Virus record (IMG/VR): IMGVR_UViG_3300013130_001214 | Location: 1 to 41,212 of that record | DNA from: a virus | Strand: one strand, 5' to 3' | Length of the DNA stretch: 41,212 nt | Part shown: positions 1 through 7,781 of the stretch, one piece after another | Position numbering within the stretch: the first letter of the stretch is position 1 | How the letters are laid out: the number at the start of each line of letters is the position of its first letter | Notes under the pieces: generated by a model | Told to the model about the DNA's origin: nothing | Database searches by the model: none | Seen by the model: only the letters and a program-made list of their open reading frames with translations | Made by a program: the position numbers and the translations under genes

Positions 1-150
1 AAGCTGCTTGGTGAGGCGGAGAAAACCTTTCCACATTACAAGTGTCTAGAAGACCATCATTTTGACACATATTACACAGTTTGCCATGCTTGTGCTAATC
101 GGACAGATTGTGAGTGGTTTTTGAGGTGGTTTGGTGATGATGGAAAGTGA
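1..150 (+). CDS. C-terminal end of a Cys-rich protein (5' truncated)
   Basis: An open frame enters from the left edge in frame 1 and ends at TGA 148-150, so only the last 49 residues are seen. They contain Cys residues spaced as YKC, VCHAC and DCEW (a C-x2-C pair with flanking Cys and His), which suggests a small metal-binding or zinc-ribbon tail. The stop overlaps the GTG start of the next gene (GTGA), the tight packing seen across the window, and this supports the frame being real. No family is recognised and the N-terminus is outside the window. Confidence 0.55.
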   Translation, partial: KLLGEAEKTFPHYKCLEDHHFDTYYTVCHACANRTDCEWFLRWFGDDGK

Positions 151-407
151 GTGAAACATATAGTATTAGAGATGATGCTGAGAAGCACTGGAGCTACACT
201 GAAGGAGTTATTAGAAGAGCATTAGAAATTCATTGTCAGGATAAGTTAGATGAAATTTCCTATATTATAGAGCTATGCCACTACCTATACATAGAAGCGA
301 TGGTACATGGGTTTAAACACAATGAGGATTTGAGGAGAATAATTTCTATTAGAGAAGTAACTGAAGAAGAACGGGAAGAAATGAAGAATGCTACTACATA
401 TGGCTAA
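147..407 (+). CDS. Hypothetical protein, 86 aa
   Basis: The gene starts at GTG 147, inside the TGA stop of the previous frame (GTGA overlap), and ends at TAA 405-407. The product is charged and predicted mostly helical, with a His/Tyr/Glu-rich middle (ELCHYLYIEAMVHGFKH) and an acidic end rich in EE pairs. There is no signal peptide, membrane segment or recognisable enzyme motif. It closes the first operon: a 63-base gap with a TATA-like box follows it. Function is unknown; small helical proteins of this kind are common in the early regions of viruses. Confidence 0.6.
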   Translation: MSETYSIRDDAEKHWSYTEGVIRRALEIHCQDKLDEISYIIELCHYLYIEAMVHGFKHNEDLRRIISIREVTEEEREEMKNATTYG

Positions 408-426
408 CTCTTCTAAACTAATATAA

Positions 427-435
427 ATTTATAAG
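427..435 (+). promoter_or_regulatory. Putative archaeal TATA box upstream of the 471 gene
   Basis: ATTTATAAG lies in the 63-base gap between the genes ending at 407 and starting at 471, about 36-44 bases before ATG 471. Archaeal transcription starts roughly 25 bases after the TATA centre, which would give a short leader. The same arrangement recurs before 5759, 10172 and 39759. It is assigned by motif and position only. Confidence 0.45.
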
Positions 436-470
436 TGTGTATTAGCACTATATAATCAAGGAAATAAAAT

Positions 471-677
471 ATGTCTATTAAAGAACCAAGTATTTTTGGT
501 AGATGGATTGGATTACAAGTTAATCCAAATAATAAGAAACAGTTGTATGTTATATTGGATAGAGATGTGCCAATGTCTAAAGAAATTATTCAAGAATTTA
601 ATGAATTGTTTGGCGGAATTAATGTGGCGCTTAATATAAAAGAGATGAGAGAGAGAGAAAATAATGGGATTATATGA
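471..677 (+). CDS. Hypothetical protein, 68 aa
   Basis: ATG 471 follows an intergenic gap and is preceded by AAGGAAATAAAAT, a weak Shine-Dalgarno-like stretch. The 68-residue product begins MSIKEPSIFGRWIGLQV and ends in a charged tail that overlaps the start of the DHH phosphoesterase gene by 14 bases. It has no transmembrane segment, Cys cluster or motif that I recognise. It is the first gene after the putative promoter at 427 and so probably heads the transcript that carries the phosphoesterase and replication genes. Confidence 0.6.
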   Translation: MSIKEPSIFGRWIGLQVNPNNKKQLYVILDRDVPMSKEIIQEFNELFGGINVALNIKEMRERENNGII

Positions 678-2817
678 AGACCTAAAAAGCAAGGAACCAT
701 TTTCTCTATCTACTCACTGGGATGCAGATGGATTATTCTCAGCAGAAATACTTAGACGGATATTTAAAGTTAAGGAGCCTATTCAGATACCAGAGTTCGG
801 AGTATACAAGACCGATGTAGCATTAGATCTTGGTGCTCCAATAGCTCAGGATTGGGCTGGAATACTAATTGATCATCACCCTCAAGATACGGTTATAGAT
901 AGAAAGTATAAATTATATTGGGATTATTGTCCAACTGGAAGAATATTATATAATCATCTTAAACAGTATATTGATCCAAAAGATACGTGGCTAGTATGCG
1001 GAAGCTTAGCTGGGGATGGTCAAGCAGAGCTTACTCCAGATGAGATATGGGATGCTTTCCCAGTCTTGTTCCAAGGAAGAGGAATATTATATCAGAGTCA
1101 ATTCAAGCTTGGAATATCAGATAATCCATTGTATGTGTTCTTATCATCTGGAGTTAATGCTATGTGTCTTGTTAAAGGAACCAAGATATTTCTTAAAGAT
1201 TGTGGAGTTAACGCTATAGATAACATTAATATTGGAGATATAGTATTAACACATGATAATAATTATAAAGAAGTGATTAATATCATGAACAGAAAATATA
1301 ATGGTAAATTATATTCTATCTATAAACTTGGAAGTAATATACCGATTGAGATTACAGAGGAACATTCATTATTAGTAATTAAAGTAAATAAATGTAAAAC
1401 TAGAAATACATTTTGCCATATAAATGGCTGCCCTGATAAAAATATGAGAAAGGATGGGTGTAAGCATTATTATAATACATATAAATTAGAGTGGGTTAAG
1501 GCAAAGAATGTTAGTATAGGAGATTATGTTGTTACTCCAATTATAAATACTAATGACAAAGAAACATATACTTATTCATTTAATTATGGGATTGGAAATC
1601 AAAGAGGAATAAAATATGAACATATTACAATTACATTGCCAGTGAACAATGAATTATTAGAATTGATTGGGTACTTCTTATCAGAAGGTTCAATTAGGAC
1701 ACAGGAAGATAGATATGATGTTTCATTTTCCCTAAACAAAAATGAAGTTCTCTTCTCCGATAGAATACAAGAATTAGTGAAAAATATATTTAATATTGAA
1801 CCATCAGACATCTGTGTTTATAACAACGTAAGAATAATTAGATATTATAAAAAACACATTAACGAATTCTTTAAACAATTCGGATACGGAGCAACCAATA
1901 AATTTATTCCATTATGGATTAAAGAATTATCGCCAGAAAAACTAAAGTTTTTAATCAAAGGAGAATGGATTGGAGATGGTAATAAGTTTCCATCGGAGCA
2001 GGGAAGAAAAATAGAACATGGTATTAGAATTACTACATATTCAGAAACCTTGGCATGGGATATATACCAAATATTAGCTAAACTTAAATGGATGCCAAGA
2101 ATATATAAAGAAAATAATCCAAAGTGTAGAAAGAAACTATCTATAAATCCAGCATTTTCAGTTGACTTTAAATTAACAGATAATATATGTGATTTTCTAG
2201 GGGTTAAGTTTATTTTGCCATCTAGGAGAATAGAATTGGATTATATTTCTGATGATGGTAAATACTTATTAAGTCCTATAAGTAAAATTGAAGTTGATGA
2301 TGTTGTAGATGTTGATGTTTATAACTTAGATGTTAAAGACGATAATTCTTATGTTGCCAACGGAATAATTGTTCATAATTGCCGTCTGGGTTTCCCGGAG
2401 CAAGCGTTAGAAGTGCTTAGAATATGTAAGACTCCAGTAGACCTGTTGGAGAATGATGGTATACGGGATGCTGTTAGGTCAATGAGGTCAGAGGAAGAAG
2501 CTGTTTACAAGAGCAAGCCAATAGTTGAGTCATATGGAAACTTAGTGCTTGTTAGGATAAAGACATCTAGGCCACAGATAAGATTATGTGGTCTAATAGC
2601 TTCTAAGTTACACGGATCAAACTATAACAAGACATTCATAGTGTTTAATGAATTGACTGGAGAAGGAAGTATTAGAGGAACATTGGCAAAGTATTATGCT
2701 AATAAATTAACAGTTGCTGGATTTAAAGCTGGAGGACATGCTGCGCACTGTGGGTTATCTATTCCAGAAGAGAAGATACAGGAATTCTATGCAGTGTTAA
2801 GGATGATTGTTAGATGA
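664..2817 (+). CDS. DHH-family phosphoesterase (RecJ/GAN-like) interrupted by an intein
   Basis: The host protein is 312 residues after removal of a 405-residue intein. Its N-terminus carries the DHH-superfamily metal motifs STHWDADG (residues 16-23) and IDHHPQD (69-75), which bind Mn/Mg for phosphodiester hydrolysis. The C-terminal part contains a Gly/His-rich stretch (KAGGHAAHCG) like the DHHA1 substrate-binding domain. Archaeal members include the RecJ-like exonuclease GAN that works with the replisome, and nanoRNases. Its place just ahead of RadA and PolB favours a replication or repair nuclease, though an oligonucleotide-degrading role is also possible. The start at 664 overlaps the previous gene, and the stop overlaps ATG 2814 (ATGA). 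The intein sits between SGVNAM and CRLGFPE. Confidence 0.85.
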   Translation: MGLYEDLKSKEPFSLSTHWDADGLFSAEILRRIFKVKEPIQIPEFGVYKTDVALDLGAPIAQDWAGILIDHHPQDTVIDRKYKLYWDYCPTGRILYNHLKQYIDPKDTWLVCGSLAGDGQAELTPDEIWDAFPVLFQGRGILYQSQFKLGISDNPLYVFLSSGVNAMCLVKGTKIFLKDCGVNAIDNINIGDIVLTHDNNYKEVINIMNRKYNGKLYSIYKLGSNIPIEITEEHSLLVIKVNKCKTRNTFCHINGCPDKNMRKDGCKHYYNTYKLEWVKAKNVSIGDYVVTPIINTNDKETYTYSFNYGIGNQRGIKYEHITITLPVNNELLELIGYFLSEGSIRTQEDRYDVSFSLNKNEVLFSDRIQELVKNIFNIEPSDICVYNNVRIIRYYKKHINEFFKQFGYGATNKFIPLWIKELSPEKLKFLIKGEWIGDGNKFPSEQGRKIEHGIRITTYSETLAWDIYQILAKLKWMPRIYKENNPKCRKKLSINPAFSVDFKLTDNICDFLGVKFILPSRRIELDYISDDGKYLLSPISKIEVDDVVDVDVYNLDVKDDNSYVANGIIVHNCRLGFPEQALEVLRICKTPVDLLENDGIRDAVRSMRSEEEAVYKSKPIVESYGNLVLVRIKTSRPQIRLCGLIASKLHGSNYNKTFIVFNELTGEGSIRGTLAKYYANKLTVAGFKAGGHAAHCGLSIPEEKIQEFYAVLRMIVR
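1165..2379 (+). mobile_element. Intein with LAGLIDADG endonuclease in the DHH phosphoesterase
   Basis: This 405-residue in-frame insertion starts with Cys1 (CLVKGTKIFLKD) and ends VHN directly before the extein Cys (CRLG), the classic class 1 splice junctions. Block B is visible as EITEEHSLLV (T-x2-H). Two LAGLIDADG motifs, LIGYFLSEGS and GEWIGDGNK, show a full-length homing endonuclease with an acidic residue in each. Block F reads DVYNLDVKDDNSYVANG. Joining the flanks restores a continuous DHH protein. Splicing and homing are predicted, not shown. Confidence 0.93.
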
Positions 2818-3026
2818 GATATACACTTGAAAGTTTGAAGGATTTAATTGGAGACTTTCTTAAAGCATATCCAGATGCAACAATTGACCAATCATTTCTA
2901 TCATGGATGAATGGATTTGAAAATGAGATAAAAGATTTTATGCTTGAACAAGAAATGTGCAATTTCTCTGGATACTACGGTAAGCCTGTATATGATAAAC
3001 TGAAGGAGATTCTGGGTCAGGTTTGA
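2814..3026 (+). CDS. Hypothetical acidic protein, 70 aa
   Basis: The start ATG 2814 overlaps the DHH stop (ATGA) and the stop TGA 3024-3026 overlaps a TTG start of the next small frame. The 70-residue product is helical and acidic with a short aromatic stretch (CNFSGYYGKPVYDKL). I recognise no family. Translational coupling on both sides supports it being a true gene of the replication operon. Confidence 0.6.
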   Translation: MRYTLESLKDLIGDFLKAYPDATIDQSFLSWMNGFENEIKDFMLEQEMCNFSGYYGKPVYDKLKEILGQV

Positions 3027-3190
3027 AGAGAGAAGAATCTAAAGTTTCTAGTCATATGTTCAGGAAATATCTTAATGATTTGTATGGTAAGGTAGATATG
3101 CTTAAGAAAGAATTATCTATAGTTAATTCTAGGATAGATGAAGTGGAAAAGAAACTTAGGGAGTTGGAAGGCATTGAATTTCACCCTTAG
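3023..3190 (+). CDS. Small coiled-coil protein, 55 aa
   Basis: An open frame runs from TTG 3023, overlapping the preceding TGA, to TAG 3188-3190; an in-frame ATG lies at 3056. The last 35 residues (from YLNDLYGKVDMLKKEL on) show regular Leu/Val/Ile spacing with Lys/Glu between, typical of a coiled coil. It is supported by the stop-start overlap and the absence of another good frame here. The true start (TTG 3023 or ATG 3056) is uncertain. Function is unknown, possibly an oligomerising accessory factor. Confidence 0.45.
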   Translation: MKREESKVSSHMFRKYLNDLYGKVDMLKKELSIVNSRIDEVEKKLRELEGIEFHP

Positions 3191-3368
3191 ATGTTTTGAT
3201 TGTATGAGTAAGATGATTGATTTTACTAAGGAATTCCAGGATAAATATGGCATGAAATATTTTACTAGAGCATTTGGAGATCATAAATCTATATATCTAA
3301 TGAAATGTTTGAAGTGTAGTAGAAAGGTTGTAGTGTATAATTATGAGGAATTAACCACTGATGTTTAA
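3138..3368 (+). CDS. Small zinc-ribbon-like protein, up to 76 aa
   Basis: The frame ends at TAA 3366-3368 and contains two C-x2-C pairs, RCFDC and KCLKC, about 40 residues apart, the layout of a four-Cys zinc ribbon. ATG 3138 would overlap the coiled-coil gene by 53 bases; an in-frame TTG at 3174 gives a 17-base overlap and places the first Cys pair near the N-terminus, so I suspect the shorter form of about 64 residues. No enzyme motif is seen. It is one of a series of tiny Cys-rich proteins in this window that may act as transcription or protein-binding adaptors. Confidence 0.5.
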   Translation: MKWKRNLGSWKALNFTLRCFDCMSKMIDFTKEFQDKYGMKYFTRAFGDHKSIYLMKCLKCSRKVVVYNYEELTTDV

Positions 3369-3382
3369 AGCGTGGTATTATT

Positions 3383-3505
3383 ATGAAGGTTAGGTGTAGG
3401 CATTTCTTTACAGTTTATTATCCATGTAATAGTATGAATAGGGAAGGTATATGCGGATTAGATGGAAAGATGTGTGGATTCATGGTGATTAAAGATGGAG
3501 TGTAG
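3383..3505 (+). CDS. Cys-rich micro-protein, 40 aa
   Basis: ATG 3383 to TAG 3503-3505 encodes 40 residues with four Cys and one His: VRCRHFF, YYPCNSM, GICGLDG and KMCGF. Loosely spaced Cys and His of this type could bind one zinc or form an iron-sulfur-like cluster. The frame fills the gap between two better supported genes and ends three bases before the next ATG, which argues for a real gene. No family is recognised. Confidence 0.4.
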   Translation: MKVRCRHFFTVYYPCNSMNREGICGLDGKMCGFMVIKDGV

Positions 3506-3508
3506 AGT

Positions 3509-3757
3509 ATGAGTATAATTTTATCTGAGTATAAAGCACCACATACATATGTAGTTACTAAGACGGGTTATCTCTCATGGACTATAGAGAGAGATGATGG
3601 GGAAGAGTATTTTGTTAATTACCTTATTTTTAAGGAGAAGTTTTCTTGCACGTGTCAAGGCAATGTTTTTGGATATGATTGCAAACATATTAGAATGGTA
3701 AAAGAACATATTGTAAAGGAAGATAAAATAATGAAAGAAGTGATAAAATGTCAGTAG
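3509..3757 (+). CDS. SWIM-type zinc-finger protein, 82 aa
   Basis: The central stretch FSCTCQGNVFGYDCKHI fits the SWIM zinc-finger pattern C-x-C-x(n)-C-x-H. SWIM fingers bind DNA or proteins; in archaea they occur in small stand-alone proteins and in Rad51-paralog partners of the Sws1 type. The position two genes before RadA makes a recombination-partner role attractive, but this is inference. The protein is otherwise short, with a beta-rich N-terminus and a basic helical tail. Its end overlaps the next gene by 10 bases. Confidence 0.7.
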   Translation: MSIILSEYKAPHTYVVTKTGYLSWTIERDDGEEYFVNYLIFKEKFSCTCQGNVFGYDCKHIRMVKEHIVKEDKIMKEVIKCQ

Positions 3758-3978
3758 AAGGCGATTTGTCAGAACTAGAGAGTAGGCTATATCTGTTTGT
3801 GAAGGAAAAGAAAACGGTATCCTTCACAGAAGTCAGGTCTTTGCCAGATGGTGAGAAACTACTAGGAGCATTGGGAAGATTAGTACCAAAGAACCTAGTT
3901 GAAATTATCACTTTAAAGGCAGAGGAACAGCCAGTTAAGGAACTTAGAAAAGTAATTAAAGTAAAGGAGGCAGTTTGA
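3748..3978 (+). CDS. Hypothetical protein, possible winged helix, 76 aa
   Basis: ATG 3748 overlaps the SWIM gene and the stop TGA 3976-3978 overlaps the next ATG by one base. The 76 residues follow a helix-helix-helix-strand order (SRLYLFVKEKKTVSFTEVRS, then LLGALGRLVPKNLVEIITL), which resembles a small winged helix-turn-helix in which KTVSFTEV would begin the second helix. No diagnostic motif is present, so a DNA-binding role is only a suggestion. Confidence 0.55.
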   Translation: MSVEGDLSELESRLYLFVKEKKTVSFTEVRSLPDGEKLLGALGRLVPKNLVEIITLKAEEQPVKELRKVIKVKEAV

Positions 3979-4439
3979 TGAAATTAGAAATAACATATGA
4001 TGACCTTAAGAAATTGATAGAAGAAGAAACTAGAGTTAAGAAGAAGGAAACAATAACCGTATCAAAGAAGGAGTTGCTTGAAGGTCTAGTTAAAAATGAG
4101 AATGAAGTGCTTCAGAAGTTTAATCAGTCAATACAATTGTGGAAGAAAGGAATGAAAATATACCGAAGATTTCTACAAGAAGCTCCTGGATCAAAACAAA
4201 TGAAGTCTCCTGGAGAAATGCTATCATTACCAGAGTCATTTCATGAATTGAAGAATTGGCATAGGTTAATTAAAGCATTTGTTGGAGAAGAATTGGAGAT
4301 GGAGCTTGGAGTACTAAGAGAGATATTTAGGATATCTACACAAGCTGTTACACAGGCCAGAGCAACTAGAGACTCATATCTTATGGCTAGTGCTGGGACA
4401 ACTAGTCCACACTTAAAGATTGATGGGAGTGTGATGTAA
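3978..4439 (+). CDS. Hypothetical helical protein, 153 aa
   Basis: I chose ATG 3978 over TTG 3975 because a strong Shine-Dalgarno AAAGGAGG (3963-3970) lies seven bases upstream. The product is almost entirely helical and charged, with Lys/Glu-rich N-terminal helices and a C-terminal stretch of Ala/Thr/Gln (STQAVTQARATRDSYLMASA). Its TAA stop shares a base with the RadA start (TAATG), so it is probably co-translated with RadA. No family is recognised; a recombination or packaging accessory is possible but unproven. Confidence 0.6.
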   Translation: MKLEITYDDLKKLIEEETRVKKKETITVSKKELLEGLVKNENEVLQKFNQSIQLWKKGMKIYRRFLQEAPGSKQMKSPGEMLSLPESFHELKNWHRLIKAFVGEELEMELGVLREIFRISTQAVTQARATRDSYLMASAGTTSPHLKIDGSVM

Positions 4440-5449
4440 TGTCTGAAGATAAGGAAGAGAAGATAGGACTTAGTCCAGAAATGGTAGCTTTAACAGAAAT
4501 CAAGGGCGTGGGTCCAAAAACTGCTGAAAAATTGATCGAGTGTGGAATAAAGGATCAAGTGCAATTAACGTGTTTGAGAGCAGAAGAATTAGCAGCAATA
4601 CTTAAGATAACTAATAAAGCAGCTAAGGATATAGTCAATGATGCTAAGGCTAAAGCGTTGGATAAAGCTATAATATTAACTTCTATGGCTGATGAAATTA
4701 AGAGAAGGAAAGAAGTGATACAGAGGATACCAACTGGTTCAGCCCAACTTGATAGGATATTTAAGGGCGGAATACCAACAGAGGCAATAACTGTTTCAAA
4801 GGGAGAATTTGCTAGTGGAAAGACTCAGCTTGGGTTCCAACTTGTAGTTAATCTTAAGCGCTACTTCAATAGGAAGACCATATGGGTAGAAACGGAGTCT
4901 AGTACATTTTCTCCAGATAGAATTATGGAAATGGCTAAAGCCTCTGGAGTGCCAATTGATCCAGCTAATGATGTATGGTATATTGGCTCTGGAAACATTG
5001 CAACTCCATATAATCTATACTTAGCATTACAAAGAATTGAGCAGAAGCTTCAGCGAGGAGAGAACTATGGATTGATAGTGATTGACTCTTTCTCTGCTCC
5101 ATTCAGAAGCTTTTACACTGGAAGAGAAATGTTGCCAGATAGAGCTAAGGAAGAAGCTAGGCATTTAGGACTATTAGATAGGTTAGCTAAGACATATAAC
5201 TTGGTTGTATTCATAACTGCTCAAGTGATGGATATACCAGACCCAGGTTCACAGCTTGGTGAGAAGGTTAAGTCAGGTCACTTCAAACGTATGTTTGGTG
5301 GCAACGTGCTTAGTCATGGTGGAACATATTTGATTTCTCTTCAGCAGATGGCTATGCAACAATGGGAAGCAGTAGTTTTCGATGCTCCTGATATACCAAG
5401 GTCAGTGTGTAGATTTAAAATAACTGAATCAGGAATTAGAGATGTATGA
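4439..5449 (+). CDS. radA: RadA/Rad51-type recombinase
   Basis: This 336-residue protein has the full archaeal RadA layout, usually about 325 residues. An N-terminal helix-hairpin-helix (IKGVGPKTAEKL, residues about 20-32) is followed by the RecA core with Walker A GEFASGKTQLG (about 121-131), Walker B LIVIDSFSAPFR (about 210-221), a late FGGNVLSHGGTYL motif and the C-terminal FKITESGIRDV signature. RadA coats ssDNA and carries out ATP-driven strand exchange. One difference: the motif usually read as TNQV is TAQV here (FITAQVMD), changing a residue close to the ATP site. It sits with SWIM, DHH, ParB and PolB genes in one replication-recombination operon. Confidence 0.93.
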   Translation: MSEDKEEKIGLSPEMVALTEIKGVGPKTAEKLIECGIKDQVQLTCLRAEELAAILKITNKAAKDIVNDAKAKALDKAIILTSMADEIKRRKEVIQRIPTGSAQLDRIFKGGIPTEAITVSKGEFASGKTQLGFQLVVNLKRYFNRKTIWVETESSTFSPDRIMEMAKASGVPIDPANDVWYIGSGNIATPYNLYLALQRIEQKLQRGENYGLIVIDSFSAPFRSFYTGREMLPDRAKEEARHLGLLDRLAKTYNLVVFITAQVMDIPDPGSQLGEKVKSGHFKRMFGGNVLSHGGTYLISLQQMAMQQWEAVVFDAPDIPRSVCRFKITESGIRDV

Positions 5450-5727
5450 GTAACTTGATAGTTTTACAGTTCCCAAAGAATTCTAAAGAAGACTATGTCA
5501 TGCAAGTTCTGCATTCTATTGAGAGAGCTCATAATAACGGACAATTGATTGACTATGAATTCATTGCTTTATCAGATAATATAATCGTTAAATCTCTTGA
5601 AGAAGAAATAATTAAATCTGCACATAAGTTAGCTCTAGAGATCATTAATAATTTGAAGGGTAAGAAAATAGAGTCTAATAAAGAGAATGTGATAAAGCAC
5701 CTAGGTTTATTACATAAGTTTAAATAA
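5446..5727 (+). CDS. Hypothetical protein, 93 aa
   Basis: ATG 5446 overlaps the RadA stop (ATGA). The 93 residues form a short beta-rich N-terminus (SNLIVLQFP) and long helices ending in a basic tail. No motif is recognised. The stop codon lies within a TATA-like sequence, so this is the last gene before a new transcription start. Confidence 0.6.
   Translation: MSNLIVLQFPKNSKEDYVMQVLHSIERAHNNGQLIDYEFIALSDNIIVKSLEEEIIKSAHKLALEIINNLKGKKIESNKENVIKHLGLLHKFK
5718..5726 (+). promoter_or_regulatory. Putative archaeal TATA box (GTTTAAATA)
   Basis: GTTTAAATA overlaps the end of the preceding gene and lies 33-41 bases before ATG 5759. The identical nonamer recurs at 15959-15967 and 39715-39723, also at the only sizeable gaps of their regions. 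It probably drives the SSB-like, ParB and PolB genes. Confidence 0.5.
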
Positions 5728-5758
5728 GTGTTTGAATATAATATAAGTTGGAATTAGT

Positions 5759-5995
5759 ATGAATAAAAGATTCCCAGGTAAAGTCACAGAACTTTTAGCG
5801 GTTGACAAAGATCTTTGGGATCAATTGTCTGATATAAGAAATCCTTATGGTAACATCAATGAAATGTTTGAAGATATCATAAGGATATTTCTTGGTCAGA
5901 TGCCTAAGAAACCAGAGATGTTTAGGAGATTGAATGAGTCTGTGACTATACTAAAAATAAAAGAAAAGGAGAATGAAGATGTCAATAGAAATTAG
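5759..5995 (+). CDS. Hypothetical protein, possible ribbon-helix-helix, 78 aa
   Basis: First gene after the TATA-like box at 5718. The 78 residues begin with a basic beta-like segment (PGKVTELLAVDKDLWDQL) followed by two helices (NEMFEDIIRIFLG), an order compatible with a ribbon-helix-helix DNA-binding fold, the usual fold of small archaeal virus regulators. The match is structural guesswork without a diagnostic motif. The 3' end overlaps the next gene by up to 17 bases. Confidence 0.5.
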   Translation: MNKRFPGKVTELLAVDKDLWDQLSDIRNPYGNINEMFEDIIRIFLGQMPKKPEMFRRLNESVTILKIKEKENEDVNRN

Positions 5996-6926
5996 CAAAG
6001 AAACTATACAGAAGTTAGAAGGCTATGCTCAAAAATATAAGGTATCAATTGATGAAGTTGTAGCTAAATTCAATAAGAACTTGGAGAAATTACAAAATGA
6101 AAAGAAAGCTAGAATTGTTACTGTTGGAGATCTTGAAGAGGAGTTTGGTAACTTGGTAACTAATGCACCGTTTTTCTATGTATATGTCTTGGATGATTCT
6201 GGCATACAAGATATTTTTGATATGATGCGGTCCAAGTCATATAGACTATATGATAATGCTGAAACTAGACAAGATGCTATAGATCAAGGGTTCATTACAA
6301 TGGATAGAATTGCCTTAGATTACAGAAAAAATGTTTTTGGTAAACCAAATGAACACAAGGGTGAGCCATTAACTGGTTCTTTATTCAACAGAACTATATT
6401 CTGTATTGCATCAACAACTCCAGACTTTGAACAAGTATTTGTTGCAGAGATTGGAATGAATGGTGAAGATGCAAAAACAACTGATAGCATAGAAAGATGG
6501 ACATTTTATGAAGTAAGAGCTAATCAAGGCAAAAATAGACCAGACAGACTTAACTTAAGCAAAGGCTCAAAGTTCAAGGTCCATAATACTATTGTAACTC
6601 CAGCTGAACTTGCAAACAAGATAATGTCATGTGAATTTGCTTCTCTTGATAAAGAATACAGAGATAACTTTGCTGGTAAAAAGAACACTAATTATGCTAC
6701 GATACTGAAGGGCGATGTGTCGTGGATGTCACTTGATGTGTTTAATGGATCAAGAGTGTTCCTGTTATTTGATGATGATACTGAGAAAGCGGTTAAGTCT
6801 AGAATATCAGATAATATACCAATAACATTCAAAAGTGGAGATACACTTCTAACATTCAATAGGCTATTTGCAAATAGAAAAACTGGAAATATAGATGCTC
6901 AAGTAAAGGCATATATGGTGATTTAA
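5979..6926 (+). CDS. Putative ssDNA-binding (OB-fold, RPA-like) protein
   Basis: I start it at ATG 5979 rather than 5973 because AAAAGGAG just upstream is better spaced; the product is 315 residues. An N-terminal helical hairpin (KYKVSIDEVVAKFNKNLEKL) resembles the helix that opens many archaeal RPA proteins. The C-terminal half alternates strands (VSWMSLDVFNGSRVFLLFDD, then PITFKSGDTLLTFN) as in an OB fold. The place between RadA and ParB/PolB is where a virus commonly keeps its ssDNA-binding protein. No zinc finger is visible. The assignment is from layout and context; a replisome-associated structural protein is the alternative. Confidence 0.4.
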   Translation: MSIEISKETIQKLEGYAQKYKVSIDEVVAKFNKNLEKLQNEKKARIVTVGDLEEEFGNLVTNAPFFYVYVLDDSGIQDIFDMMRSKSYRLYDNAETRQDAIDQGFITMDRIALDYRKNVFGKPNEHKGEPLTGSLFNRTIFCIASTTPDFEQVFVAEIGMNGEDAKTTDSIERWTFYEVRANQGKNRPDRLNLSKGSKFKVHNTIVTPAELANKIMSCEFASLDKEYRDNFAGKKNTNYATILKGDVSWMSLDVFNGSRVFLLFDDDTEKAVKSRISDNIPITFKSGDTLLTFNRLFANRKTGNIDAQVKAYMVI

Positions 6927-7780
6927 TGTCCACAGAAGAAACAGTGAACTCATTTGCGGTTGATTTATTATCTAATTTAGCAAAGACTGTTGAGATTGGA
7001 TTTATAGATCCAGCTAAACTTAAGGTTGCCGATACTAATAATAGGCGAGATGAGATATCTGAATCTGAGAAACTTGAGATGAGAGATTCAGTATCAGAGA
7101 TTGGTATCGTTGATCCAATACTCATTAACATGAATAATGAAATAGTTGCTGGTCAACTAAGATGGGCTTCTGCGCTAGCAGCTGGATTGAAATCTGTTCC
7201 ATTCATTAGGAAGGACTTCAAAGATAAATTCAGTGAGCGTATAGCAAGCATAGTACAAGATTACCTTCATCATCCATTATCTGATGAGGATAAGGGAAAC
7301 TTTGTTAAGAAATGCTTACAGGTTGATGGTAAAACTATACCAGATATTGCTAAGAAGATAGGAGTATCAGAGCTAACAATAAGAAATTGGTTGAAGTTTG
7401 AGGATGTTCCAGATAATATTAAGGATGATCCTCAGACAGTTCAAACTTTTCTGGACTTAGCGATACAGAAGAAGAATGCTGCAACAGCAATATTGTCTAG
7501 GGCACCGTATAAGAACGATGTTCAAAGATCATTGAAGGTGGTAGAACTTATTTCAAAGGCTCCAATGAGAGATGTGAGTCAAATGAGAAAGGATGTAGTT
7601 AGATCCACAACTATAGATGAAGTAGCTAGGATGAACAGATTAGTTGAGAGTTCTGTAGTTATGGAGATACGGATACCTAAAACATTGGACTTTGCATTCA
7701 GACAGAAGATTAAGGCTCAGAAACTAGACTTTGTTGAAACCGTCATAAAGCTTATTCAAGACTTTGTGAGACAACAATAG
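6926..7780 (+). CDS. ParB/Srx-domain protein with helix-turn-helix
   Basis: The 284-residue product has a ParB-type nuclease/CTPase-like N-domain: EIGIVDPILINMNNEIVAGQ followed by LRWASALAAGL, which corresponds to the ParB box with its G-x-R-R-x-x-A core (here GQLRWASA). A helix-turn-helix follows (TIPDIAKKIGVSELTIRNWL, about residues 146-165). Such proteins partition plasmids or prophages, or act as transcription and replication regulators in viruses. No ParA is seen nearby, so a regulator or origin-binding role is at least as likely as partition. ATG 6926 overlaps the previous stop, and GGTGA lies just upstream. Confidence 0.75.
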   Translation: MSTEETVNSFAVDLLSNLAKTVEIGFIDPAKLKVADTNNRRDEISESEKLEMRDSVSEIGIVDPILINMNNEIVAGQLRWASALAAGLKSVPFIRKDFKDKFSERIASIVQDYLHHPLSDEDKGNFVKKCLQVDGKTIPDIAKKIGVSELTIRNWLKFEDVPDNIKDDPQTVQTFLDLAIQKKNAATAILSRAPYKNDVQRSLKVVELISKAPMRDVSQMRKDVVRSTTIDEVARMNRLVESSVVMEIRIPKTLDFAFRQKIKAQKLDFVETVIKLIQDFVRQQ

Positions 7781-7781
7781 C

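Noticed and set aside
1016-1219. 67-codon + strand frame inside the DHH gene
   Set aside because: It overlaps the extein/intein junction of the DHH protein in another frame and shows no motif.
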